From: an uncultured Ruminiclostridium sp.
GTDB taxonomy: Bacteria; Bacillota; Clostridia; Oscillospirales; Ruminococcaceae
Assembly: GCA_910579265.1 (NCBI GenBank)
Contig: CAJTTE010000008.1
Coordinates: forward strand, 1 to 36,715
Length of the DNA: 36,715 nt
Direction: 5' to 3'
The position numbers and the translations under genes were made by a program. Within the stretch, counting starts at the first letter, position 1. The number at the start of each line of letters is the position of its first letter. The notes beneath the pieces are model-generated. The model made no database searches. It was given only the letters and a program-made list of their open reading frames with translations, and was not told the DNA's origin. Positions 7,116 through 14,397 of this stretch are shown in pieces.

Positions 7116-7910
7116 ATGGAGAATGCTTTGTATATGCAGCCAGTAGATAGCACTTTGCGCGTTATAAGAGAAATATATCCTACTGAATCAACTACTAAAT
7201 TTGATAAATTTACGGAATTTATAAAAGCGCTTACTGCTAATACCATACCTGGTATGATTGGTCAAGCTATAGAAACTACTGGAAAAGTTTGTTCAACGCT
7301 TGTTTCTGAAAAATATAAAGTGAAAGCGATTAAATACGTTGCCGATGCTTATGAAGTAAAATGCTGTTCAGAAGTTGAGTTAGCTCGTATAAAAAGCGAG
7401 AATTTAAGAACTCAGGCGTTAACTCTTTATATTGAAAAATCCTTTCAATGCCGTATGGACGAAATTAATAAAGAAATTTTATTGCGCAGTCGGGAAATAG
7501 ATAGGGAATATTCAAAGTCAATGCGACAAATTGACGCCGAACATAAGCAGGCCATTTTAAATATGAATTTAATCGCAAAAGAACATTTGCACGATATAGA
7601 TAAGAGGTATGCGACAATTATTCAAATGAATGAATCTTACTGTTTATTATACAGGAAATATTTAATGGAGCTTCGAGATAAAAATTTAACACCAAGCGCT
7701 ATGATAAAGGAAATAAGTAATAAAACTATTGATATATTGGGTGTTCTCGCTTGTGACCCCTCGGTTAGTATTGATCGTATAAACGCTATTATAGACGCTG
7801 GGATAAGGCTAATTGAGTCTATAGACAAGCCAGATAATTACTTCGTTTCGTTTGAAGAATTTATCGGCAAAAAAATGACGTTTAAGGATTTGAATGATGG
7901 AAAAATCTAA
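7116..7910 (+). CDS. Hypothetical helical/coiled-coil protein
   Basis: ATG at 7116 follows GAGGAG by nine bases, preferred over the upstream in-frame ATG at 7062. The 264-residue product is almost entirely helical. It has a short hydrophobic patch near its N-terminus (ALTANTIPGMIGQAIE) and a long coiled coil (about residues 75-175) containing repeated heptad-like segments such as EINKEILLRSREIDREYSKS. No family recognised. Its end overlaps the start of the next gene by 17 bases, so both are translated from one mRNA. The pair looks like a two-component membrane-associated cargo operon. Confidence 0.75.
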   Translation: MENALYMQPVDSTLRVIREIYPTESTTKFDKFTEFIKALTANTIPGMIGQAIETTGKVCSTLVSEKYKVKAIKYVADAYEVKCCSEVELARIKSENLRTQALTLYIEKSFQCRMDEINKEILLRSREIDREYSKSMRQIDAEHKQAILNMNLIAKEHLHDIDKRYATIIQMNESYCLLYRKYLMELRDKNLTPSAMIKEISNKTIDILGVLACDPSVSIDRINAIIDAGIRLIESIDKPDNYFVSFEEFIGKKMTFKDLNDGKI

Positions 7911-8655
7911 ATTATACTTAATTATTGCTCTTCTTATATCCGTGTTGGTTTTTCTGCTGATTACATTTATTCTTATAGCAATTTTAATATGGAAACGCAA
8001 AAGAGATAGGCGCTATCGCAATAATATCTATCAAAAAGTATCGCTTGAATTTAAACCTCATATACAGCAATTGATTCAATCAATAGACAAGTTAAATGAA
8101 AAAATTCAAAGTGCGAGTAATGGGATTTCGCAAGCTCAATATGATAATATGCGTGATTTTCTTAAAAACGCCGAAAGATTAAGTGCTCAAATTAATGATT
8201 ATTGTAACAGTATTAGATTTAAAAAGGATTTTTACTATTATATTGGTTTGCATTACTCATCGTTACTTTTGGCTAATTCTTTAAAAAGGGAACAACAAAA
8301 TATTAAAGATGCTTTTGTATACTGTAAGAAAAGACAGGAAGCGTTGGGGCGTAAGATCGATGCGGCAAAAAGACATTGTAAGAAAAGCAAAGGGGAAAAA
8401 CGTGATAGAATTTCAAGAGAAATTTATGAAATGTGTAAGTATCATAAAGGCATATCTATTTGGAAAAGTAATATAGGAAGAATAAATTCGCAGTATCACG
8501 AACGTTTAGATATTCAAAATGTTAAGACTGGCAAAATTAGAGATTTTATTGCTGACAACTTTGGGAAAAAAGGTGAGGATTGGAAGAAAAAATGTCATGA
8601 AAGAGCTTTAGCACGTAAAAGAAGCTCTATAAAACTATCCGGAATTTATCTATAA
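7894..8655 (+). CDS. Hypothetical single-pass membrane protein with coiled coil
   Basis: 253 residues, start ATGATG at 7894/7897 preceded by AAGGA. Residues 6-33 are a strong transmembrane helix (LYLIIALLISVLVFLLITFI), followed by a positive-inside cluster, WKRKRDRRYRNN, so the C-terminal body is probably cytoplasmic. The rest is helical and very basic, with KKRQEALGRKIDAAKRHCKK and a basic tail. No catalytic motif seen. Translationally coupled to the gene at 7116. Function unknown. Confidence 0.75.
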   Translation: MMEKSKLYLIIALLISVLVFLLITFILIAILIWKRKRDRRYRNNIYQKVSLEFKPHIQQLIQSIDKLNEKIQSASNGISQAQYDNMRDFLKNAERLSAQINDYCNSIRFKKDFYYYIGLHYSSLLLANSLKREQQNIKDAFVYCKKRQEALGRKIDAAKRHCKKSKGEKRDRISREIYEMCKYHKGISIWKSNIGRINSQYHERLDIQNVKTGKIRDFIADNFGKKGEDWKKKCHERALARKRSSIKLSGIYL

Positions 8656-8797
8656 TCTCAGGGGACTTTATTTATCTTAAAATACTCTTATTGGTTATTT
8701 TTTATTATGCATATCCAAAGCGCGTGAACCTTAGAGATTTGATTATAAAGTCCTTAATACTCGTTTTTACCATTTACATAGTTTAAAATTCTTACCC

Positions 8798-9052
8798 TTA
8801 AATGCCTTCTACTTCTATTTCAAAATGATCCCACCCTGTTATGATTTCACTATTGCAGTCACACATTTTAATGCTTTTAAAATAATCATCCAAGGTTTTA
8901 TATTCTTTTTCTTCGCGCTGGCGCTTAAGTTCGAATTCTAAATTGGATATAACTTCCTCTGCTTCATCATATGTACATTTGTGTCTTTTTAAAATCTGCG
9001 ACAATTCAATCATTAAAAATAGCGTTTTATTTGTTTTATCGGTTATTAACAT
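8798..9052 (-). CDS. Hypothetical 84-aa protein
   Basis: A small acidic helical protein (ILKRHKCTYDEAEEVISNLE, then KRQREEKEYKTLDDYFKSIK) with two cysteines in MCDCNSE. The ATG at 9052 is preceded by GGAAGAAAGGATAATTTA, a good ribosome site. It diverges from the DUF2513 gene starting at 9081, and the two ribosome sites nearly touch. The 142-base gap on its other side (8656-8797) lies between convergent genes and shows no clear structure. Confidence 0.6.
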   Translation of the reverse strand: MLITDKTNKTLFLMIELSQILKRHKCTYDEAEEVISNLEFELKRQREEKEYKTLDDYFKSIKMCDCNSEIITGWDHFEIEVEGI

Positions 9053-9080
9053 TAAATTATCCTTTCTTCCGGAGGTTGCT

Positions 9081-9506
9081 ATGAATTTAAATATTGATTG
9101 TATTAGAGATGTTTTAATCTACTGTGCCGATAATATTAATGTTGAGAAAACAACCGTGGGAAAATGGAATTTAAAATATGTATCTTTGCACAGCTTATAT
9201 CAATCTGATTTAAAAGATAATTACAGCGAGAAGGAAATAATGTATTCGGTTTCAAAATTGTACGAATGTGGTTTTATAGAAATACGAAACAGAGTGCCGA
9301 AACAATCAATTTATATGGAGTCGTGCCATATTGTAGATGTAACATTCCGAGGCCATCAATTTTTGGAATCAATAAAAGAACCATCTTCTTGGGAGAAAAC
9401 TAAGTCTATTGCGAAGAGTGTTGGAAATTATACTCTCAATTTTATTGAAGATACGGCTCAAAAAATCGCTGTTGCGGCAACAACTGCACTAATTGCGAAA
9501 ATATAG
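9081..9506 (+). CDS. DUF2513 family protein
   Basis: ATG at 9081 sits five bases after GGAGG; the longer frame from 8943 is not needed. The 141-aa product has the DUF2513 layout: N-terminal MNLNIDCIRDVLIYCADNI, the central SLYQSDLKDNYSEKEIMYSV segment with a winged-helix-like LYECGFIE, then VTFRGHQFLESIKE and WEKTKSIAKSVG. It ends in a hydrophobic stretch (KIAVAATTALIAKI). DUF2513 proteins are common in prophages and mobile islands and have no established function. It is plus-strand cargo of the intron-like element. Confidence 0.82.
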   Translation: MNLNIDCIRDVLIYCADNINVEKTTVGKWNLKYVSLHSLYQSDLKDNYSEKEIMYSVSKLYECGFIEIRNRVPKQSIYMESCHIVDVTFRGHQFLESIKEPSSWEKTKSIAKSVGNYTLNFIEDTAQKIAVAATTALIAKI

Positions 9507-9518
9507 ATATGCGCAAAA

Positions 9519-9537
9519 ATATTATATGACATAATAT
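9519..9537. repeat. Short inverted repeat downstream of DUF2513 gene
   Basis: ATATTAT-ATGAC-ATAATAT, 7-bp arms, thirteen bases after the DUF2513 stop. It may slow transcription or be an operator; there is no T tract. A second weak stem (TGGTATG 9601-9607 / CATACCA 9629-9635, followed by CTTTTTT) is a better terminator candidate. Confidence 0.4.
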
Positions 9538-9661
9538 CAGTAGTTTACTAAATGTGATTAACATGTATTTCTTTTAATATTTCTACTATTCCTCGACTCA
9601 TGGTATGTTTTTTCTCATTTTTACTTATCATACCACTTTTTTATCCTTTTGTATACTACTT

Positions 9662-9898
9662 TTATTTTCGTAAGCGATTGCCGTGCAACCTTCTTGTTAT
9701 ATCTATATTATAAACATTAACAAACTGCGCGACTCTCAAGCTTTTATTTAAGGTAAGTTTACCGTGAGCGATGAAGTGGTAGATAGCACCTTCTGGAATA
9801 AATGTCATTTCAATCATTTTGTTAGCTGATCGAGGTGCGTAACGTTTTGTTACATACCTGCAATGATCGGATAGTGTCTTTAACAATTTGCCATTCAT
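9662..9898 (-). CDS. Hypothetical 78-aa basic protein
   Basis: The first frame after the ribozyme in the sense direction of the tape-measure transcript. It reads MNGKLLKTLSDHCRYVTKRY and ends in a basic tail, RRLHGNRLRK. The central part (MTFIPEGAIYHFIAHGKLTL) could be a small winged or helix-turn-helix fold, possibly a plasmid/phage regulator. No firm family assignment. A GAGG lies 14 bases before the ATG. Its position just behind the group I core is where introns usually carry their mobility ORF, but no LAGLIDADG, GIY-YIG or HNH motif is present. Confidence 0.5.
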   Translation of the reverse strand: MNGKLLKTLSDHCRYVTKRYAPRSANKMIEMTFIPEGAIYHFIAHGKLTLNKSLRVAQFVNVYNIDITRRLHGNRLRK

Positions 9899-9907
9899 AT
9901 AAGAATA

Positions 9908-9945
9908 AAGACCTCTTGTTGCTTAATGCGGCAGGAGGCCTTTTT
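9908..9945 (+). terminator. Terminator-like hairpin
   Basis: AAGACCTCTTG / CAGGAGGCCTT with one mismatch and one G.T pair, a 13-base loop and five T on the plus strand. It would stop rightward cargo transcription before it runs antisense into the ribozyme. Confidence 0.7.
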
Positions 9946-10053
9946 ATATGAGTTTAATTTAAGGTTAGGTTTATACTAACCCGATATTGTATTGTAAAAT
10001 ATACGTCCATTATGACGTGTTGAATTAGGGAAAATATATCTTTATTTTAAAAG

Positions 10054-10438
10054 ACGTTAATGCCGTAAAATTTGTTATCGTCTCACCGACCCCGATAACG
10101 AGGGTTCCACAACCTACGGGCAAGAGGTAAGTTCTTGCGCTTAAACTGCCGTATCAGTTAGTACCGAGCGCATATTATAACGACAGGGTTTCGCCTTATC
10201 GTTACCGCCTATTGTCGCTTCTGTGAGGGCTTCCTATAAAGGCTGTCCCTGCGGACTGTTTCAGTGTACGGACTGTTACTTCCGAAAAAGAAGTGCCGCA
10301 CAGTGTAGAAATTTCCCCGCATATTTAGGCTTCGTTTACGAATATGTATTTCCCATATTCGGCGTTAAGAAAACTTATGTATCCATAAGAACACTTATCG
10401 CCGTCGGCATGTTCGAAGAGACCAGACATTTTAGGTCT
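10054..10438 (-). ncRNA. Group I intron ribozyme core
   Basis: Hand folding of the minus strand gives P1: exon CGUCGGU (10445-10439) with guide GCCGACG (10408-10402), six pairs plus the U.G at the splice site. P2 has GGCG.UAAG / CUUA.CGCC around a CUUAUG/CAUAAG hairpin, then a hairpin CGAAUAUG/CAUAUUCG (10339-10361). P3 pairs GCCUA (10326-10330) with UAGGC (10207-10211), P4 pairs UGCGGG (10316-10321) with UCCGCA (10250-10255), and P5 has extended stems. P6 is GGG/CCC, P8 pairs 10194-10203 with 10179-10188, and P9-type stems include GUUAUCG/CGAUAAC (10074-10099). A P7 candidate is AGCG/CGCU. J3/4-P4 reads GCGGGGAAA as in many bacterial group I introns. The subgroup is not assigned. Confidence 0.82.
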
Positions 10439-12220
10439 ACCGACGTTTTTGAATGACGCAACGGAAGATATTATTAAAGGCAAAAGAATATTGACCTTTT
10501 GTAATCCGGATATAATGCTTAAAATAGTTGTTCCCAAATCAGTGGCGACGGTTATCAATTTTCCGTCAATCATGGTTGAGGAAAGCTCTTGGTAAGCTGC
10601 GTTGAACCGGTTTATATGTGCGGTAGCACTATCCATGTATGTAGAGTAGGAATCTTGAAGCGTACCCGCGCTGTTCGACATCGCATCCATAGAACCCGAC
10701 GCTTCTTTAAATTGCTCGATAATGGAGTAAAATACCGACTGTTGTCTTGTACCCGCTAAAGTATTGGCTATAGACGCCTGTTCCTGAGAACTCAGGTCTT
10801 TCCACTTATCGGCAATATCCTTCATAATGTCGTAAGTGCTTCTATATTCTCCGTTGGCATCGGTAAGAGATACGTTAAGATGAGTAAGCTGTTTGATGAT
10901 ATCATCGTATTCAGCCGTTGTCATACTTTCGCCCAGTTCATCCAAGTCCGCTTTGGTATTACGAATACGTGCCGCAATGGTTCTAAGTCCCGTAGATGAT
11001 TTGGCGGCGTTTTGCAGAGTTGTGTTTGCGGCGGTCAGTAACGCTACTGATTGTTCGTAACTGTTTCCTGCCGCAGACAATGTTGAAGATGCATTGGTCA
11101 TTCCCTCTGCAATTTGTGATACGGAGATAGGGAAGTTATTACCCGTAATGACCAACTTGTCCAGAGTAGACTCTATCTGATCCGTGTCAATATCGAAGGC
11201 TTTTACAATTGAAGTAATAGCGTCTTGAGCCGAAGCCACGTCGATATCGCCGACATTTTGAAGCATACCCGTATACTCTGACAACTTAGCGGAATCGTTA
11301 AGGTTATAGCCAAGTCTGGCGTAGGTAGTCGCGCTGTTTATAACGTCGTTTACGTTTGCGCCGATTTTCTTAGCCGTATCTATTGCGGTAATTGAAAACT
11401 TAGACATTGCGGCGTCATTTTCACGTGTAACGATTTGTAATTGAGTTAGAGCGTCATCCAGCTCAATTGAAACGGAAATCATTTTCCTGACGGACTGATA
11501 CGCCGACATGATAATCCTTGAAACACTTAACCACGAAGCAAACTTTGCGGCTAACGTTCCAAATCTTGTTCCAAGGGTTTGGACGTTTTCTCCGTTGGCG
11601 ATTATAACCGCATTATTTTTCTGGAAGGCTTCTTTATGAGCGCTTAATTGTTTCTCAAACTCTTCTGCTGACAGCGCTCCCGCGTCAAATTGGCTTCGGA
11701 GAGTTTTCAGCGGTTCTACGAGGTTTTGTATATTTATATAGTTTTTAGCGGATTTACCTGTTTTTGCCGCCGATAAGCTTCCGTTCTTGGCAATATTTTT
11801 TAACAGGGTGTCATATTGTCTAAGAAGCGTTATATTTTTTGATACTTCCTTTTGTTCGTTTTTGTTATCTTGGATACGAACGTTAACTGCGGCTTTGGAT
11901 TTTGCGGCTACATCATTGCGAGCTTTGGTAACCTGTTTTGCGGATCCAAGCGAATTGGAGCTTATATCAACGCCCGGTGTATTTGTCGATTGATAATTAG
12001 GTTTTGCAACGCTTGGCGCTATTTTTATTTTTTTGACAGATGCTGCTATTTTTGTAATTTCTTTTCTGAAATTATCTAACGCCTTATTGTCAATATCAAA
12101 TTCAGCTTTTATACTCGGAGGATTTTCATTAATTTTTTTAAAAATATCCTGAATTTGCGCTTGAATTTTCGCATGACTGGTTTTGGAGTCAATAGCGACA
12201 TCTAATACGAAATCAGCCAT
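10439..12220 (-). CDS. Tape-measure protein, first exon (594 codons)
   Basis: Begins MADFVLDVAIDSKTSHAKIQ after a perfect GGAGGTGAT. The N-terminus is coiled coil. Residues about 220-470 are the TP901/PhageMin tail domain (SIELDDALTQLQIVTREND, INSATTYARLGYNLNDSAKL, FDIDTDQIESTLDKLVITGN, SLLTAANTTLQ-type repeats). Such proteins set tail length in siphophages and act in tail assembly and DNA passage. The true exon ends with GGT at 10439. The unspliced frame runs on for 37 intron-encoded residues (RPKMSGLFEH...) to a stop at 10325. So without splicing the protein is truncated at 631 aa. The continuation is at 864-1580. Confidence 0.93.
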
Positions 12221-12246
12221 ATATCACCTCCTTTACATAAAAAGAG

Positions 12247-12267
12247 GGATTGATTCTCTCAATCCCG
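12247..12267 (-). terminator. Hairpin with T tract just ahead of the tape-measure gene
   Basis: GGGATTGA-GAGAA-TCAATCCC, followed on the minus strand by TCTTTTT, 27 bases before the tape-measure ATG. It could partly terminate or process the tail operon mRNA and thereby lower tape-measure expression relative to tail tube. Confidence 0.7.
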
Positions 12268-12274
12268 TTATAAA

Positions 12275-12940
12275 TTATTCACTTAATGTTTCGATAGTAG
12301 GGTTGTCTCTAAAATAAACTCTTCCCGCAACATTGGAAAACTCATAGTTATTATCAATCACTATACCCCTTACGCCATACTCTTTTGCGTAGGAACGTAA
12401 AAATATCATTACAGCCTCTTCAAGAAAGTGAGCGCCTTCTCTTTTATTTAGACTTGGAATACTTTTTGTGGTATGTTCTTTCCATACGCCGTATACGCTG
12501 GTAGGCGTGCCGTTTAACCTACTGGCTGAATAACCGAAATTTAGAAGCTTTACAATATTGTAAGGCTCGTTGTCGTCGTAATCAAAACCGTCGTAACCGT
12601 CCGGATTATCAGCCGTTTTGGGATAAAGGGATAATACTTTCGTTTCTCCGTCAAATGTTACTTCTATGCCATAATTTTCCGAATAAATTTTCTTTACTCT
12701 GCCGTATTTCCATTTCTTCAATCTGTCTACGGCCGAGCGGCTCAATTCTCCGCTTGCATGATTATCCCCTTCGTGTTTCACAATGGTATTTTGCAAAACT
12801 TCAATAAATTTCATTGCCGCCATATAAGAAAGAGCCTTCGTATGTTCGGATTTCGCTTCTGATATTCTTTTTTGTATGCTTTTAGAAGCTATGACATTAT
12901 TTATTTTCTTATTTACGGACGACCAATTTATCTTACCCAT
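12275..12940 (-). CDS. Putative minor tail / tail completion protein
   Basis: A 221-aa protein directly upstream of the tape-measure gene. It reads MGKINWSSVNKKINNVIASK and contains a beta-rich middle (IYSENYGIEVTFDGETKVLS) plus an acidic Asp/Gly/Tyr loop near 118-126. I do not recognise a named family. Position after chaperone-type genes and before the tape measure, together with the beta-rich character, suggests a minor tail or tail-terminator-like role. It overlaps the upstream gene by eight bases. Confidence 0.6.
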   Translation of the reverse strand: MGKINWSSVNKKINNVIASKSIQKRISEAKSEHTKALSYMAAMKFIEVLQNTIVKHEGDNHASGELSRSAVDRLKKWKYGRVKKIYSENYGIEVTFDGETKVLSLYPKTADNPDGYDGFDYDDNEPYNIVKLLNFGYSASRLNGTPTSVYGVWKEHTTKSIPSLNKREGAHFLEEAVMIFLRSYAKEYGVRGIVIDNNYEFSNVAGRVYFRDNPTIETLSE

Positions 12941-13550
12941 TGCCGCTATCCTGATTTTGGTTGGAATCGTTTATCTTCCTGGCTTCAAAATAAGCCTCTA
13001 TAAATTTCTTTTCATCAATTCTATTTCCTGCGATAGCTTTATTGAGATTTGCTATTGTGCCGCTGTCAACATCGGTAAATTTTTCCTCAAATGACTTAGT
13101 AATGTTACTCATAGAATTATACAGTTCGTTAAACTGTTTAGAAATAAGTGATTCCTTAGTTTTTAGAATGTTAGCGATTTTTGTGTCAATTGCCGTAACT
13201 ATCTCGTCGAATTGATTGCCTCCGACAACTTCATAAACTGTGTTTACAATATCCGTACCGTAAAGAATATCGTAACAAAGATTTACGTCATCGGGCAGCC
13301 TGAAGTTGGAATATATTTCAATCATGCTTTTATTAATCGCAAACTCTTTTATTTCAGGCAAATATTCGCCGTCTTCCGAAAAGCAGCTTTTAACTACCGA
13401 ATCTACGAATTGAAGCATTTCTTTTAATGACAGATAGTTTTTTATAACGAGTTCCTTGCTTTGCCAGTCCTGTGTTGTGACGCGCTTTGATGTTTCTTTA
13501 AAATATCTTTCCAATTCATTTACGGAAATCTTCTTATTTTTTTCAGCCAT
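12933..13550 (-). CDS. Putative tail assembly chaperone
   Basis: A 205-aa, highly helical and acidic protein (MAEKNKKISVNELERYFKET, VDSVVKSCFSEDGEYLPEI). The C-terminal third is coiled coil (ISKQFNELYNSMSNITKSFEEK) ending in polar EARKINDSNQNQDSGNG. The position between tail tube and tape measure, the size and the helical composition fit a tail assembly chaperone. No slippery frameshift site was identified at its end. The GGAG ribosome site is before the ATG at 13550. Confidence 0.55.
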   Translation of the reverse strand: MAEKNKKISVNELERYFKETSKRVTTQDWQSKELVIKNYLSLKEMLQFVDSVVKSCFSEDGEYLPEIKEFAINKSMIEIYSNFRLPDDVNLCYDILYGTDIVNTVYEVVGGNQFDEIVTAIDTKIANILKTKESLISKQFNELYNSMSNITKSFEEKFTDVDSGTIANLNKAIAGNRIDEKKFIEAYFEARKINDSNQNQDSGNG

Positions 13551-13561
13551 ATTATTCTCCT

Positions 13562-14146
13562 TTATTTCAAGAGGGTCTTATATTTTAAGCATTTTATCCC
13601 GCTTATTTCTTTTTGAATTCGTCCTTCTTTAGCCTTGGTCAATATGCTGCAATTGCCTTTATTTCGAGCGCATTCGTTGCATTTTGACGTAAAAGTTTCC
13701 ATTTGACGCGTATTATCGAAAATGCCCGCATATTCTACGGGATATATTTCTAACTCAACTCTTGGATTTACGGAGTCGTAATATATCCTTTGCGTTCTTT
13801 CGCACACCGTATTATCGTCAAGCCAAATAAGCTGCGTATCGGTTATAGCGTCAAGCATAACCTTCCAATAGTTAGACGGGTCTTTGTCGATCCTGTCAAA
13901 ATAGAAAACAGCGTCCGCATAAAAGTGTCGTAGCTTATCGGGTTTTAAATTCCAATGTTGTTTATTCGCCTCTTCGGCAACGTAATTTGCGAACTCTTTT
14001 CTGTATCTTACCGCTTCTGATGTTTTATATGACATAGCGACGGGGCGTCCGCGTTTTACCGTCACTCTGTATGATAGGTAGTGATTTACCGAAGGCGGTA
14101 TTTCGCTAATCAATTTCAATCTGTTATTTAAAAATACATATAACAT
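13562..14146 (-). CDS. rusA: RusA-type Holliday junction resolvase with extra Cys-rich tail
   Basis: 194 aa. The RusA/Crossover junction pattern is clear: a VNHYLSYR entry near residue 20, basic KRGRP, then RIDKDPSNYWKVMLDAITD (Asp87, Asp89, Lys95, Asp99) and WLDDNTVCERTQRIYY (Asp110, Asp111). These are the acidic residues that bind metal and cleave four-way junctions. The last 45 residues add a cluster CNECARNKGNC...C, which could bind zinc and is not part of standard RusA. It is unusual that a recombination nuclease sits within the tail module; resolvases normally lie in early regions. A packaging-related debranching role is one explanation. Confidence 0.85.
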   Translation of the reverse strand: MLYVFLNNRLKLISEIPPSVNHYLSYRVTVKRGRPVAMSYKTSEAVRYRKEFANYVAEEANKQHWNLKPDKLRHFYADAVFYFDRIDKDPSNYWKVMLDAITDTQLIWLDDNTVCERTQRIYYDSVNPRVELEIYPVEYAGIFDNTRQMETFTSKCNECARNKGNCSILTKAKEGRIQKEISGIKCLKYKTLLK

Positions 14147-14165
14147 TACTCCGTTTTTTTAAAAT

Positions 14166-14196
14166 AAAGCTGCGTTTCAATAAGAAACGCAGCTTT
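14166..14196. terminator. Strong bidirectional hairpin upstream of the resolvase gene
   Basis: AAAGCTGCGTTTC / GAAACGCAGCTTT, 13 bp, loop AATAA. On the minus strand it is followed by ATTTTAAAAAAA. It divides the tail-tube/zinc-protein part from the resolvase-tape-measure part of the operon. Confidence 0.78.
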
Positions 14197-14205
14197 GCGG
14201 TTGCT

Positions 14206-14382
14206 TTATTTTCTTGTATCGTTCAGTGCTTTTTCTCTTGAAATTATGATTTTTTCAAAATATTCGCTAGCGTGTTCGGGACAGCATGCTACGTCCTGCC
14301 ATCTGCGACCGTCGGGAATCGAACGATTTGTATGACAGTAATTATACTCCTTACCGCATACTTTACATATTCTTTTTGACAT
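14206..14382 (-). CDS. Small zinc-knuckle protein (58 aa)
   Basis: ATG at 14382 opens MSKRICKVCGKEYNYCHTNR. It has CxxC in CKVC plus later cysteines and histidine (CHTN, ACCPEH), a likely treble-clef or zinc-ribbon knuckle. It starts sixteen bases after the tail-tube stop, behind a weak AGAAGCAA site. Small zinc proteins of this kind recur in Firmicute siphophage tail modules; the role is unknown. The hairpin at 14166-14196 follows directly. Confidence 0.72.
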   Translation of the reverse strand: MSKRICKVCGKEYNYCHTNRSIPDGRRWQDVACCPEHASEYFEKIIISREKALNDTRK

Positions 14383-14397
14383 TTGCTTCTCGTTTTA

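Larger units (their letters stand above)
1581..10438 (-). mobile_element. Giant group I intron / IStron-like insertion with cargo inside the tape-measure gene
   Basis: The left part of the transcript (10438 down to about 10054) folds as a group I ribozyme, and the far end at 1581 is a G immediately before the in-phase continuation of the interrupted gene. The first exon ends in U at 10439, paired with G in the guide sequence, and the intron would end in G. Both are group I hallmarks. The element is about 8.86 kb, far longer than ordinary group I introns, because 8.4 kb of cargo lies between ribozyme and 3' splice site. IStrons combine a 5' group I ribozyme with an IS605/IS607 element, but I see no TnpA, TnpB or homing endonuclease here. 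Later insertions or recombination may have added cargo. Splicing is inferred, not shown. Confidence 0.68.

Noticed and set aside
1581..10438. IS605/IS607 transposase or TnpB, and homing endonuclease, as mobility gene
   Set aside because: No frame shows the HUH, serine recombinase, TnpB RuvC, LAGLIDADG, GIY-YIG or HNH motifs, so IStron is used only as an analogy.
1581..10438. Group II intron
   Set aside because: No GUGYG start, no domain V-like hairpin with AGC triad and no reverse transcriptase; the U.G P1 and P3/P4/P8 stems fit group I.
10223..10456. Cys-rich plus-strand ORF of 77 aa
   Set aside because: It is entirely antisense to the folded ribozyme and the exon end; no ribosome site or known family.
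10439..12220. Simple truncation of the tape measure by deletion
   Set aside because: The continuation exists in phase at 1580 and both ends carry splice-site signatures.
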